A stretch of 64,000 nucleotides of DNA from Pseudoduganella plicata (GTDB lineage: Bacteria; Pseudomonadota; Gammaproteobacteria; Burkholderiales; Burkholderiaceae_D): positions 2,108,001 through 2,172,000 of the forward strand of contig NZ_CP038026.1 of assembly GCF_004421005.1 (NCBI RefSeq), in the 5' to 3' direction. Positions 43,454 to 52,084 of the stretch are shown here, one piece after another. The notes beneath the pieces are model-generated. The model had not been told where the DNA came from. It ran no database searches and saw nothing but the letters and a program-made list of their open reading frames with translations. Each line of letters opens with the position of its first letter. Positions within the stretch are counted from its first letter, which is position 1. The translations under genes were made by a program, and so were the position numbers.

Positions 43454-45574
43454 TTACGCGACCGCGGCATTACGCTCGGTCTCGACGCCATTGAGCAGCG
43501 CCGCCATGTCCAGGATCAGCGCCACGTCGCCGTTACCCAGGATCGACGAGCCGCTCAGGAAGCGCACGCCGGAAAACACTTTGCCCAGCGGCTTGATCAC
43601 CGTCTGGAATTCGCCCAGCAGGCTGTCCACCACCAGCCCCGCCTTGCGGCTGCCATAGCGCACCACGACGATGCTCTGGCGCCGGGCCGGCACGCCTTCC
43701 ACCGCGAAGCGTTCGCGCAGCCGCACGAACGGCATGGCCTGTCCACGCAGATCGACGTAATCGCGGGTCGGATCGTCGTTGAACTCGATGCATTCCTCGA
43801 CCATGTCCATCGGGATGACGAACACGGATTTGCCGAGGCCCACCTGGAAGCCGTTGATGATCGCCAGGGTCAGCGGCAGGCGCACGGTGACCGTGGTGCC
43901 GACGCCTTCCGTGCTGGCGATCTCCACGCTGCCCCGCAGCGCGACGATATTGCGCTTGACGACATCCATGCCCACGCCGCGTCCGGACAGGTTCGTTACC
44001 TGCTCCGCCGTCGAGAAGCCCGGCTCGAAAATCAGGCCGAAGATTTCCTTGTCCGACAGGACGCGGCCCGGTTCCACCAGCCCGCGCTCGATGGCCTTGG
44101 CCAGGATGCGGTCCTTTTTCAGGCCGCCGCCATCGTCGCTCACTTCGATGACGATGCTGCCCGAATCGTGATACGCGTTCAGCGCCACGCAGCCCTGCGC
44201 CGGCTTGCCGCGCGCCGCGCGCACGTCCGCCGGCTCGATGCCGTGGTCCATCGCGTTGCGCACCAGGTGGGTCAGCGGGTCGCCGATCTTTTCCACCACA
44301 GTCTTGTCCAGCTCCGCGTCCTCGCCCGACAGTTCCAGGCGGATGTCCTTGCCGATCTCGCGCGACAGGTCGTGCACGACGCGCTGGAAGCGGTTGAACG
44401 TGGCGCCGATCTTGACCATGCGCAGCTGCAGCGCGTTGTCGCGCACTTCCTCCACGAGACCGGACAAGGTCGACGTGCATTCCAGCAGCTCCGGAATCTG
44501 CGTACGGCGTGCGATCAGGTTGGCGCCCGCGCCGGCGATGATCAGCTCGCCCACCAGGTTGATCAGGCGATCGAGCTTGTCCGCATCGACGCGCACGGAG
44601 CGGCTTTCCTGGCGTGGTTCGTTGGCCTGCTTCTGCTTCGACAGCGCCGCTTCCAGCACCGGAGCGCGCACGGCGCCCTGCGCCACCAGGATCGTACCCA
44701 GCGGAGCGGCCTGCGCGCCGCCGGCGCTCTGCACCGCCAGCGCCTGTTCCAGCTCGTGCGCCGTGATGCTGCCGCTGCGCACCAGCATCTCGCCGAGAAG
44801 GCTGCGCTGCTCCGGCAGGTCGTCGATCAGCTGTACGTATTCGGACACCTTGGTGCGCGGCGGCAGGATACGGATCTGGCAATCGTCGCGCACGAAGTCG
44901 AACACCTCGTCGATGGCCGCCTTGTCCGCCACCGTCAGGAAGCCAATCTCGAAGCCGAGATAGCACGATTCGGCATCGAACGCGTCGGCCGCCGGCAGCG
45001 CATCGTCCAGCAGCGCGATGTCGGTAATCGTGCCCATCTGGCCCAGGTAGCGCAGGAACGACAGCGGGTCCATCCCATTGCGCATCACGTCCGGGCCGAA
45101 GCGCAGCGAGATGTGCCACTGTTCCGCCGTCGCCGGTGCAGCGGCCGCACTGGCCGCCGGCCGCTGCGCCGGGGCGTGCGCGCGGCTGTCGCCCAGGTAG
45201 GCCTGCAAGCGCGCGGCCAGGGGCGCGCCCTGCTGCGCCAGCGCCGTGTCGCCTTCCAGCCTGCCTGCCTCCACCGCGTCGACCAGCGCACCGATATGGT
45301 CGCAGCAGGCCAGCAGCAGCGTCACCAGGTCGTCCGTCACGGGCACGCTGCCGGCACGTACCTTGTCCAGCACACTTTCGGCCACGTGCGTGAAGTCCAC
45401 CACGGCATCGAGCCCGAACATGCCGGCCGAACCCTTGATCGTGTGGGCCGCACGGAAGATCGCGTTGACGGCCTCGTCGCCGTCGATCGCCACGTGCAGC
45501 AGGCCATGTTCCATGGCCTCCAGCAGATCGCGGCTCTCGGCGATGAACGTATGTATCAGTTGGTCCAGGTTCAT
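43454..45574 (-). CDS. cheA: Chemotaxis histidine kinase CheA with MshEN-like insert
   Basis: A 706-residue kinase. HPt domain 1-110 with phosphoacceptor His44 (RAAHTIKGSAGMFG), P2-like domain about 153-240 (WHISLRFGPDVMRNG), dimerisation domain from about 330 (DKLDRLINLVGELII), HATPase with HLVRNAMDHGIEP, DDGGGLKKDRI and GRGVGMDVVKRNI, and a CheW-like domain at the end. Between P2 and the dimerisation domain are two tandem 24-residue motifs, 259-282 and 291-314, of the type RLGxxLxxxGxxxxxxLxxxLxxQ known from the c-di-GMP-binding MshEN domain. The first residue is Leu and Pro rather than Arg. The stop of the STAS gene overlaps the start by four bases. Confidence 0.95.
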   Translation of the reverse strand: MNLDQLIHTFIAESRDLLEAMEHGLLHVAIDGDEAVNAIFRAAHTIKGSAGMFGLDAVVDFTHVAESVLDKVRAGSVPVTDDLVTLLLACCDHIGALVDAVEAGRLEGDTALAQQGAPLAARLQAYLGDSRAHAPAQRPAASAAAAPATAEQWHISLRFGPDVMRNGMDPLSFLRYLGQMGTITDIALLDDALPAADAFDAESCYLGFEIGFLTVADKAAIDEVFDFVRDDCQIRILPPRTKVSEYVQLIDDLPEQRSLLGEMLVRSGSITAHELEQALAVQSAGGAQAAPLGTILVAQGAVRAPVLEAALSKQKQANEPRQESRSVRVDADKLDRLINLVGELIIAGAGANLIARRTQIPELLECTSTLSGLVEEVRDNALQLRMVKIGATFNRFQRVVHDLSREIGKDIRLELSGEDAELDKTVVEKIGDPLTHLVRNAMDHGIEPADVRAARGKPAQGCVALNAYHDSGSIVIEVSDDGGGLKKDRILAKAIERGLVEPGRVLSDKEIFGLIFEPGFSTAEQVTNLSGRGVGMDVVKRNIVALRGSVEIASTEGVGTTVTVRLPLTLAIINGFQVGLGKSVFVIPMDMVEECIEFNDDPTRDYVDLRGQAMPFVRLRERFAVEGVPARRQSIVVVRYGSRKAGLVVDSLLGEFQTVIKPLGKVFSGVRFLSGSSILGNGDVALILDMAALLNGVETERNAAVA

Positions 45575-45900
45575 GCCTGCTCTCCTTCGAAGCGTGCGGA
45601 CAGCCCCGTCAGCGCGAACACATCGCGCACTGCCGGACTGCAGGCGACCAGGCGCAGCACCTGTCCCTGGCGTTCGGCATCGCGCTGGGCGACCAGCAGC
45701 AACTGGATGCCGGCGCTGTCGAACTCCGTCACGCCCGACAGGTCGAGCGCCAGTGCGCGCGATCCGGCCACGGCCGCCTGCAGGGCGCCGTACAGCACGT
45801 CCTTCAGTTCCGCGGCGCGGTAGATCGTCATCTCGCCGTCGATTTGCAGGGCAACAGGGACCCCTTGGCCCGCCGCGCCAATTTCGCCATTCGTCATCAA
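45571..45900 (-). CDS. STAS-domain protein (anti-sigma-factor-antagonist-like)
   Basis: A 109-residue single STAS domain: ALQIDGEMTIYRAAELKDVLYGAL, LALDLSGVTEFDSAGIQLLLVAQRDAERQG and LRLVACSPAVRDVFALTGL. The Ser in EFDSAGIQ is the position phosphorylated in SpoIIAA-like proteins. In chemotaxis operons of several betaproteobacteria a STAS protein lies next to cheA, with an unclear role. It is translationally coupled to cheA by a four-base overlap, which suggests it is made in stoichiometric amount with the kinase. No serine kinase partner is in the window. Confidence 0.9.
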   Translation of the reverse strand: MMTNGEIGAAGQGVPVALQIDGEMTIYRAAELKDVLYGALQAAVAGSRALALDLSGVTEFDSAGIQLLLVAQRDAERQGQVLRLVACSPAVRDVFALTGLSARFEGEQA

Positions 45901-45954
45901 ATACTCCCCGGCGTTAAGCCGGATGTTCGTGATTGGGTTGTGTGGTTGCCGCCG

Positions 45955-46323
45955 TTACGGCATGACCAGCTTCTGCACCGCGGCCAGCAGGGAGTCCGGC
46001 TTGAACGGTTTGACCATCCACGCGCGTGCGCCGGCGGCCTGGCCTTGCGCCTTCTTGTCTTCCTGCGACTCGGTGGTCAGCATCAGCACCGGCGTGAACT
46101 TGTAGGCCGCGCGCGTCTTGAGTTCCTTGACGAACGTGATGCCGTCCATGTTCGGCATGTTGACATCGCTGATGATCAGGTTGACCTTCTGCCCCGTCAG
46201 CTTCTTGAGCGCGTCGACGCCGTCGACGCCTTCGATGACGTCATAGCCAGCCTGCTTCAATGCGATGCCGACGACCTGGCGGATCGACAGGGAGTCGTCC
46301 ACGACCATGATGGTTTTTGCCAT
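45955..46323 (-). CDS. cheY: Chemotaxis response regulator CheY
   Basis: A 122-residue stand-alone receiver with VVDDSLSIR (acidic pocket Asp9-Asp10), Asp53 as the phosphoacceptor in IISDVNMPNMDG, a Thr in LMLTTESQ and the Lys in WMVKPFKP. It lies eight bases after the MCP-like gene and 54 bases before the STAS gene, so it is the likely direct CheA target of this operon. It has no output domain. Signal termination would fall to the CheC encoded at 34633, as no cheZ is present here. Confidence 0.94.
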   Translation of the reverse strand: MAKTIMVVDDSLSIRQVVGIALKQAGYDVIEGVDGVDALKKLTGQKVNLIISDVNMPNMDGITFVKELKTRAAYKFTPVLMLTTESQEDKKAQGQAAGARAWMVKPFKPDSLLAAVQKLVMP

Positions 46324-46331
46324 GAGAGTTC

Positions 46332-47471
46332 CTAGAAAAATGTGATTTCTTCAGCCTGCTGGGGAGCAGGTTTCGAGGCGCTCCGATGGAGCGTGCGTTC
46401 TTCCGCCATTGCATACGTGCTTTCCAGCTCGGCGAGCAGGCTGCGGGCCTGCAGCACGGGGACCGCGGTGCCGGCAACGCCCTGGCGGTGTTCGTCCAGG
46501 TAGGCCGGCAGGCGGGCGATGTTCTGCTGGACGTGCGACATGATCTGGCTGACGCGGTCCTGGAACTGCAGCTGCACCAGCGCGTCCGCCACTTCGGCCT
46601 TGATGCCCACGCTTTCCTGCTCCAGCAGGTCGGACGACTGCGCCAGCGCATCGGTCACGCCGCGGAAATTGTTCAGCACCTTGTCGATGGTCTGGCCGGA
46701 TACCTGCACGGAGCGCTCCTCGTCGCGCATCGAATCGCCGGCCGCCTGGCACGTGCTGTCGATCGCGCTGCTGATCTGGCTCACCTGCCGGGCGATGTGC
46801 CGGCCCGCTTCGGCGGAACGGTTCGACAGCATGCGCACCTCGTTGGCGACAACGGCAAAGCCGCGTCCTGCCTCGCCGGCCCGGGCCGCCTCGATCGCCG
46901 CGTTGAGCGCCAGCAGGTTGGTCTGCATGGCGATGCTGGCCACGTTTGCCGCCATCTCCTGCAATTGCGCGGTGATCTGCTGCAGGCCCTGGATTTTCTC
47001 CAGCATGACCGATTTGCTCGACGCGGCACTGGCCAGCATGTCCAGCAGCGAGCGCAGTTCGCGTTCGCTGTCGGCGAACACGTCGACGATGCCGCCGCCT
47101 TCGCGGTTGCGCGCTTCGCCCGATGCGGCCAGCGCCTGCTCCAGTTTGAAGACGATGCCGGAGAAGCGTTCGATCAGCGCAACGACCGCCGCTTCCATCT
47201 GCTCGCGCGACGCGCCGATATGCGACGCCCAGACGCCCGCCACTTCGTTGCCGAAGTCCTGGCGGCTCTGCAGATAGGCGTCCAGCGTGGCGCCGCCGGT
47301 GTCGCTGGCCCGGCCGTGCAGGCTCAGGCCGGCCCCGGCGGCCAGCAGCCCGGCGGCGATCAGCCAGCCATGCCACTGCCATCCCGCCAGCGGCACGACG
47401 GCGCAGGCGGCCAGCGCGGCAATCAGCGCGGGATAGAGGTGGACAAGCCGGTATTTCTCGAACGGACGCAC
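46332..47471 (-). CDS. MCP-like protein with two N-terminal membrane segments, no sensor domain
   Basis: A 379-residue protein that starts the operon. The GTG at 47471 was chosen because ggaga lies eight bases before it and the first residues [35 protein letters not shown] lead straight into a double membrane segment (about 13-48). No HAMP is apparent. The signalling core [48 protein letters not shown] is degenerate relative to the two MCPs, and the C-terminal helical part continues to [10 protein letters not shown]. The frame is open a further 51 codons upstream as a Cys-rich stretch; this is discussed as a finding. Confidence 0.85.
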   Translation of the reverse strand: MRPFEKYRLVHLYPALIAALAACAVVPLAGWQWHGWLIAAGLLAAGAGLSLHGRASDTGGATLDAYLQSRQDFGNEVAGVWASHIGASREQMEAAVVALIERFSGIVFKLEQALAASGEARNREGGGIVDVFADSERELRSLLDMLASAASSKSVMLEKIQGLQQITAQLQEMAANVASIAMQTNLLALNAAIEAARAGEAGRGFAVVANEVRMLSNRSAEAGRHIARQVSQISSAIDSTCQAAGDSMRDEERSVQVSGQTIDKVLNNFRGVTDALAQSSDLLEQESVGIKAEVADALVQLQFQDRVSQIMSHVQQNIARLPAYLDEHRQGVAGTAVPVLQARSLLAELESTYAMAEERTLHRSASKPAPQQAEEITFF

Positions 47472-47682
47472 TGCGAACTCTCCAGGAGCGGTATTGAAAT
47501 CAAGGTTGCAACACTCGCTGCCAGGGTGGCGAACAACGTTGCGGCATGCGGCCAGGTGTGAATCACATGGCGGGCGCGGTTCACAATCATTGCAGATGAT
47601 ATTGCCGCAGCGCAAGCACCGCATCCGTTTTTCCGGTAGAAGGTCGCGGAAAACAGACAGGGCTTATTTGAATGAAAAGCCA

Positions 47683-47717
47683 ATAAGGAACGAGACTGTT
47701 TTAATGTCATTCCTTAT
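47683..47717. promoter_or_regulatory. Inverted repeat upstream of the chemotaxis operon
   Basis: ataaggaa (47683-47690) is repeated exactly inverted as ttccttat (47710-47717) with a 19-base spacer. The position, upstream of the first gene of the operon, makes it a candidate operator. No matching regulator is recognised. Confidence 0.45.
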
Positions 47718-47740
47718 CGACACGGGCATGGCGGGAGAAT

Positions 47741-47765
47741 AAAAAAAAGCCGGCTGAGCGCCGGC
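47741..47765 (-). terminator. Terminator after the nidogen-like PEP-CTERM gene
   Basis: On the minus strand agccggc-gctc-agccggct is followed by eight T. It lies 20 bases after the PEP-CTERM stop at 47786. Confidence 0.85.
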
Positions 47766-47785
47766 TGCAAAGGACTGAAAAACGA

Positions 47786-49024
47786 TCAGTCGCGACGGCG
47801 ACGGGCGGCGAAGCCCATCATGCCGAGCCCGGCCAGCAGCATGCCGTAGGTGGCAGGCTCCGGTACCGGCAGCACCTCGACGGTCAGCGCCGTCTGCGTC
47901 ACCGTAGCATTGCCGACACCGTCGAACCACAGACCGGTTGCAAACGCGATCGGGCTGTCCGGGTTGATGGCGGCGTCCGTTTCGATTCCGGTGATACGGA
48001 ATTCGTCCACCGATTTGCCGAACTCGAAATGCTCGCCGCCAGCCACGTTGGAAGCGAACAGTTTCCACTCGCCGCCTTCTTTCAGCCAGATGTCGTAGCG
48101 GCCGTCGCCTACGCCCGGCAGCAGGGTCACACCGTTGACCAGCGGGCCGTTGCTGATCAGGTAGTCATAGCCGGTGGCGACGATCGGGTCGATCCAGATC
48201 GGCGTGCCGGTACCGACCGGCATGTTCTCGAACACCCAGCCGGCGCTGCCGTCGTCGATATTGTCTGGCAGGACAGGGTTGTACGGCGCGCTGCCCGGCA
48301 GTTCGTCGCTGCGCACCATGAAGCGCCAGACGCCGTCCGTGCCCACGTTGCTGGTGTTGACGAGACCCGTCACGTTCTGCGTGCCCGAACCGATCAGCGA
48401 ATACGAATTGGTTGCCGCGCCCGCGTTCCAGCCGGCCACGGCGGCCCTGCCGCCAAAGCCGTTGGTGCCTTCGCTGGCGTCGCCCGTCGTCCACTGCAGC
48501 TGGCCGTAGCGGAATTCCATGTCGAAGTCGCCCGCGTGGCCCGTCGTCGCCGACTGGTCCTTCAGCACCAGCTGGAAGGTGTTCTGCTTGTCGTTGTGGT
48601 GGTCGTAATAGCCCACCGTGTCCCAGGTCACGACCAGCGTCTTGCTGTCCGGCGTGGCCATGTAGACGTTGTTCATGAACGGATTCGGCAGGTTGTCCGT
48701 CTGGTTGCGCGTATCGACGTCGGCCCAGAACGGGGCGATCATCGCCGCGCTGGAGATCGGGAACAGCGACGGTGTGAAACTGCTCAGCGCGCCTGTGAAC
48801 GAAATATTGCCGTTGTTATTCACCCAGTAATTCGAATAGGCGTTACCGAAGAAATTAATGCGGAACGGCAGGGTCAGCTGGCTGGACGACCCGTCGTCAT
48901 TTGGCGCCATCACGAGCGTGCCGAAGTCCCGGTCGCCGCCGAAGCCGGACAACAGCGGATCGGCGTAGGCCGTGGTGCTGGCAAAGGCCGCCAGCAGGGA
49001 CAGTGCGAGGAGAGTACGTTTCAT
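47786..49024 (-). CDS. Nidogen-like (NIDO) PEP-CTERM surface protein
   Basis: A 412-residue exported protein. A signal peptide (MKRTLLALSLLAAFASTTAYA) precedes a nidogen-like domain of about 150 residues: FRINFFGNAYSNYWVNNNGNISFTG, SAAMIAPFWADVDTRN and TLVVTWDTVGYY. The C-terminus VPEPATYGMLLAGLGMMGFAARRRRD is a PEP-CTERM sorting signal, processed by exosortase and linked to exopolysaccharide. No exosortase gene is in the window. The start is the ATG at 49024; the frame continues upstream to about 49108 but the signal peptide fits this start. It is divergent from a LuxR-type regulator, which may control it. Confidence 0.92.
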   Translation of the reverse strand: MKRTLLALSLLAAFASTTAYADPLLSGFGGDRDFGTLVMAPNDDGSSSQLTLPFRINFFGNAYSNYWVNNNGNISFTGALSSFTPSLFPISSAAMIAPFWADVDTRNQTDNLPNPFMNNVYMATPDSKTLVVTWDTVGYYDHHNDKQNTFQLVLKDQSATTGHAGDFDMEFRYGQLQWTTGDASEGTNGFGGRAAVAGWNAGAATNSYSLIGSGTQNVTGLVNTSNVGTDGVWRFMVRSDELPGSAPYNPVLPDNIDDGSAGWVFENMPVGTGTPIWIDPIVATGYDYLISNGPLVNGVTLLPGVGDGRYDIWLKEGGEWKLFASNVAGGEHFEFGKSVDEFRITGIETDAAINPDSPIAFATGLWFDGVGNATVTQTALTVEVLPVPEPATYGMLLAGLGMMGFAARRRRD

Positions 49025-49243
49025 TATTTTCCCTGGTGTATTGAGTTGATTATCGACATTGGTGGCTGAACGCGGTGCGACATGCAGCCGTGATTGTGAG
49101 ATAAGCAAAACGAATTGGGTATCACATAAGCAAGTGATTGATATCGGCTTATATTTATGTTATTTTAATAAGTTGCATTTCTATAAATACACCGCTTTTA
49201 CCTGGCCACAATGGTGCCGCACATCCGCCCGAGGGACGACCCG

Positions 49244-49963
49244 ATGCAACTGGAAGTGTTTGAAGCAGCGATGTCTGGCGACGACGACATGTTTTTTGCC
49301 ACCGCGCTCGCCTGGCTGCAACGCGACATCGACTTCGATGGACTGCTGTGGGGCACGCGCACGGCTGGGCGCACAGATGCCGTGTTGCGCGTCCATGGCC
49401 GCCCTGCCGCCATGGCGCACGAGCACGGCCGGATAGCGGCGTCGGACCCCGTCACGCTGCGGGCCATGGCCGCGCCCGACGAGGTGCATGCGCTGGCGAC
49501 CGGCATCGTCTGCGCGGCCGATGCGCAGGCGCTGGCGTTCTGGCATGGGTATGACACGCGCCAGCTGATGATCCTGGCGAAACCGGACCACGCGGACGAG
49601 GCACTCGGCATCATCGGCGTGCTGCGCGCCAGCGACGAGCCGTTCCCGGCCGACCAGCGGCGGGCGATGCGCCGCACCGCGCAGGCAATCCTGCTGGCGC
49701 AGCAGTTGCGTGAAGCGAAGGCGACCCGGATGGCGGCGCCGCCACAGCCCGCCCCCGGTGCTGCATTGACGGAGCGCGAGATGGCCGTCGCCCAGGCTTA
49801 CGCGGACGGCCGTTCCGTCAAGGAGGTGGCACGGCTGATGGGAGTATCGGTATCGACGGTGCAGTGCCACCTGGCGCGCGTGTATCGCAAGCTCGACGTA
49901 CACAGCAAGATCGCGCTGCGCAAGATACTGGGCGACCGCCGTGCGCGGCCGCGGGTGGCTTGA
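49244..49963 (+). CDS. LuxR-family transcriptional regulator
   Basis: A 239-residue regulator. The last 65 residues form a LuxR-type helix-turn-helix: ALTEREMAVAQAYADGRSVKEVARLMGVSVSTVQCHLARVYRKLDVHSKI, with the recognition helix at SVSTVQCHLARVYRKL. The N-terminal 150 residues resemble no autoinducer-binding domain that I recognise, so quorum sensing is not indicated. The start MQLEVFEAAM was chosen because cgaggga lies about seven bases before it; an ATG at 49211 has no such site. It is transcribed away from the nidogen-like PEP-CTERM gene across an AT-rich region of about 220 bases. Confidence 0.88.
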   Translation: MQLEVFEAAMSGDDDMFFATALAWLQRDIDFDGLLWGTRTAGRTDAVLRVHGRPAAMAHEHGRIAASDPVTLRAMAAPDEVHALATGIVCAADAQALAFWHGYDTRQLMILAKPDHADEALGIIGVLRASDEPFPADQRRAMRRTAQAILLAQQLREAKATRMAAPPQPAPGAALTEREMAVAQAYADGRSVKEVARLMGVSVSTVQCHLARVYRKLDVHSKIALRKILGDRRARPRVA

Positions 49964-49972
49964 GGGGCCGCT

Positions 49973-50443
49973 TCAGCGCACCGGACCGGCAGGCTGGGCC
50001 GGTGACTGGGCCTTGTCCTGGGCGATCAGCGTGGCCAGTTGGGAAGCGGTGCCCACCAGTTCCATCGTCACCACCTTGTCGGCAGGGATCATCAGGTTTT
50101 CGGGACCGTGCCAGTCGTTCTTCTTGCGGCTGACCAGGCGGTTGCCCTGGACGCCATCGGGCCCGGTAAAGGGCTGGACGTAATACACATCCTCCAGCTG
50201 CACGTGCGCCGGACCGACCTGGCGCAACACGCCGAAGAACATCTGGCCGTTCTGCAGCTGGACGGCGTAACGCTGTCCGGGCGTGCCGGCATCGAAGGCA
50301 GGCCGCGCATGCTGCTGCCACGCAACGGCGGCCTGCACCACGAGTGCCGCTACCGCCAGCGCTGCCAGCAGCAGCCCTGCCGCGCCAAACCGGCTTCGCG
50401 ACGCGCCGGCCGCCGGCGCCTGCAATTGCCCGTCAGCGCTCAT
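49973..50443 (-). CDS. Uncharacterised single-pass membrane protein
   Basis: A 156-residue protein with one transmembrane segment at about 20-42 (FGAAGLLLAALAVAALVVQAAVAW) and a soluble remainder. The periplasmic or cytoplasmic part carries YAVQLQNGQMFFGVLRQVGPAHVQLEDVYYVQP, which forms a small beta-barrel-like pattern, and PENLMIPADKVVTMELVG. I do not assign a function. Similar proteins occur in related betaproteobacteria as far as I remember. It ends 9 bases after the LuxR gene on the opposite strand, so the two are convergent. Confidence 0.7.
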   Translation of the reverse strand: MSADGQLQAPAAGASRSRFGAAGLLLAALAVAALVVQAAVAWQQHARPAFDAGTPGQRYAVQLQNGQMFFGVLRQVGPAHVQLEDVYYVQPFTGPDGVQGNRLVSRKKNDWHGPENLMIPADKVVTMELVGTASQLATLIAQDKAQSPAQPAGPVR

Positions 50444-50794
50444 GCTGCCTCCCCGTGCCGGTTCATGGCGGCAGGCGCTCGGTCATCGAGAAGGAAAAGG
50501 TAACCCGGTTGGTACGGGTCGACGCAAGTGAATAAGGAATGGAGGGTCGGCACGGCGTCTCGAAAATGAATGGTTGTTCGGTTTCCGCACGCCGCTGCAA
50601 AGCCCGGCAAACACCTCGCCGACTGGCGCACGGGCGCTGGCAATCGGCACCGATTATATCGCGAAATGGCACAATTATTAATACGGCAATATCCTGACCC
50701 GGCAGATCAAAACCATCCGCCGGGCATGCGCCGACAAAAAATTAAACTTTTGCTATGATCCTGCATCACCGTCCGCGCCAGGTCGTCCAACCAT
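50444..50794. other. Intergenic region upstream of the winged-helix regulator
   Basis: About 350 bases between the membrane protein and the winged-helix regulator. AT-rich toward its right end. Short open frames in it lack ribosome binding sites and family features, and I do not report them. The only element I support is the extended minus-10 at 50751-50759. Confidence 0.5.
50751..50759 (+). promoter_or_regulatory. Extended minus-10 promoter element
   Basis: tgctatgat fits the TGnTATAAT extended minus-10 with one mismatch. It lies 35 bases upstream of the winged-helix regulator start at 50795 and has no clear minus-35, as expected for extended promoters. Confidence 0.5.
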
Positions 50795-52084
50795 ATGTCC
50801 TCCACCATCTACCGCTTCGGTCCGTTTGCACTGCATCCGGCACAACGCCGCCTTCTGGCTGGCGGGACGGAGATCGTGCTGCAGGCGCGCGCCTTCGACG
50901 TTCTGCATGTCCTGGTGGCGCGCCAGGGCGTCCTGGTGCTGAAACGCGAGTTGCTGGACACGGTGTGGCCCGGCGCGGTAGTGGAAGAGAACAACCTGCA
51001 GGTGCACATCTCGCAACTGCGCAAGACCCTCGGCCACGACGCCATCAAGACCGTGCCGGGGCGCGGCTATCAGCTTGCCCTGCCGTGCGCCAGCGAAGAG
51101 ACGGCCGTGCCGGCAGGACCGCCACCGTCGCCGGCGCTGTTGTACGGCCGGGATGACGACCTGGAAGACTGCCTCGACCTGCTGCGCAACGCGCGGCTGG
51201 TGTCGATCGTCGGCGCCACGGGTGTCGGCAAGACGTCGCTGGCGCGCCACGTGGCGGCCCGCCTGCATGTCTCTTTCGATGGCCGGGTAACCTGGGTGGA
51301 CCTGGCGCATGCCATGACGGCCGCGGATGTCGAAGCCGCGCTGGCCCGCGTGGAACCAGGCTGTCGCCTGCTCGTGCTGGACAACGCCGACCAGGTCAGC
51401 AACGCGACGGCGCAGGAGGCGGAGCGTCTGCTCGCACAAGCCCCGGCGCTCCGCCTGCTCGTCACGACGCAGGTTCGGCTGAACCTCCGGGAGGAATCGG
51501 TGTATCGGCTGGCATCGCTGGCGGTGCCCACGGGCGGCAACCCCGCCGTGGAGGCGCTCAAATATGGCGCGGTCGCGCTGCTGCAGGCACGGATCGCCGC
51601 GCGTGACCGGCACTTCATGCTGGACGACGGCAACATCGGCACAGCCATCCGCCTGTGCCGTCGCCTGGACGGCCTGCCGCTGGCGCTGGAGCTGGCCGCG
51701 GCGCGCGTACCGGCGTTCGGCCTGGAAGGGGTACTACGGTCGCTGGACGACGGCCTGTTCCTCCTCAGCGGCGGTACGCATGCGGCACCGCCCCGCCATC
51801 GCGCACTGCACAGCGCACTGGACTGGAGCTACGGCCTGCTGCGGCCGGGCGAGCAGGCGCTGTATTGCGCGATGGCGCGCTTGCCCGGCTGGTTTGCCCT
51901 CGACCAGCTGGGCAGCGGTACGGCTGGCCGGACCAGCCTGTTCGATGCCGTCGACACACTGGTCGACCGCGCCTTTGTCGTCTTCGACGGGGCGCGCCCA
52001 CGGCCCTACACGCTGACCGAGACCGGGCGCGCCTTCGCGCTGGCAAAGCGGCGCAACGGCGCCGCCTCGCTTCAGGCCTCCTGA
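50795..52084 (+). CDS. Winged-helix transcriptional regulator with NB-ARC-type ATPase
   Basis: A 429-residue regulator. Residues 5-97 are an OmpR-type DNA-binding domain (LQARAFDVLHVLVARQGVLVLKRELLDTVWPG and VHISQLRKTLGHDAIKTVPGRGYQLAL). A linker leads to a STAND/NB-ARC-like ATPase with Walker A GATGVGKTS (140-148), Walker B RLLVLDNAD (191-199), and RRLDGLPLALELAAARV, typical of the GxP-type motif. The C-terminal sensor repeats usually found in such proteins are short here: the protein ends soon after a winged-helix-like ALDWSYGLLRPGEQALY region. It is tail-to-tail with the giant PEP-CTERM gene, overlapping it by 13 bases. Confidence 0.88.
   Translation: MSSTIYRFGPFALHPAQRRLLAGGTEIVLQARAFDVLHVLVARQGVLVLKRELLDTVWPGAVVEENNLQVHISQLRKTLGHDAIKTVPGRGYQLALPCASEETAVPAGPPPSPALLYGRDDDLEDCLDLLRNARLVSIVGATGVGKTSLARHVAARLHVSFDGRVTWVDLAHAMTAADVEAALARVEPGCRLLVLDNADQVSNATAQEAERLLAQAPALRLLVTTQVRLNLREESVYRLASLAVPTGGNPAVEALKYGAVALLQARIAARDRHFMLDDGNIGTAIRLCRRLDGLPLALELAAARVPAFGLEGVLRSLDDGLFLLSGGTHAAPPRHRALHSALDWSYGLLRPGEQALYCAMARLPGWFALDQLGSGTAGRTSLFDAVDTLVDRAFVVFDGARPRPYTLTETGRAFALAKRRNGAASLQAS

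Larger units (their letters stand above)
47472..47785. other. Intergenic region upstream of the chemotaxis operon
   Basis: About 310 bases separate the MCP-like start from the PEP-CTERM stop. The region holds the inverted repeat at 47683-47717 and the terminator at 47741-47765. No strong sigma-70 or sigma-28 promoter is clear to me. The operon promoter should be here, probably overlapping the repeat. Confidence 0.5.

Noticed and set aside
49081..49160. Direct half-repeats (ataagcaa) in the LuxR / PEP-CTERM divergent region
   Set aside because: Only two short copies, in an AT-rich stretch; too weak to call an operator.
50440..50758. Short open frames upstream of the winged-helix regulator
   Set aside because: No ribosome binding site, no conservation features, and they overlap the promoter region.
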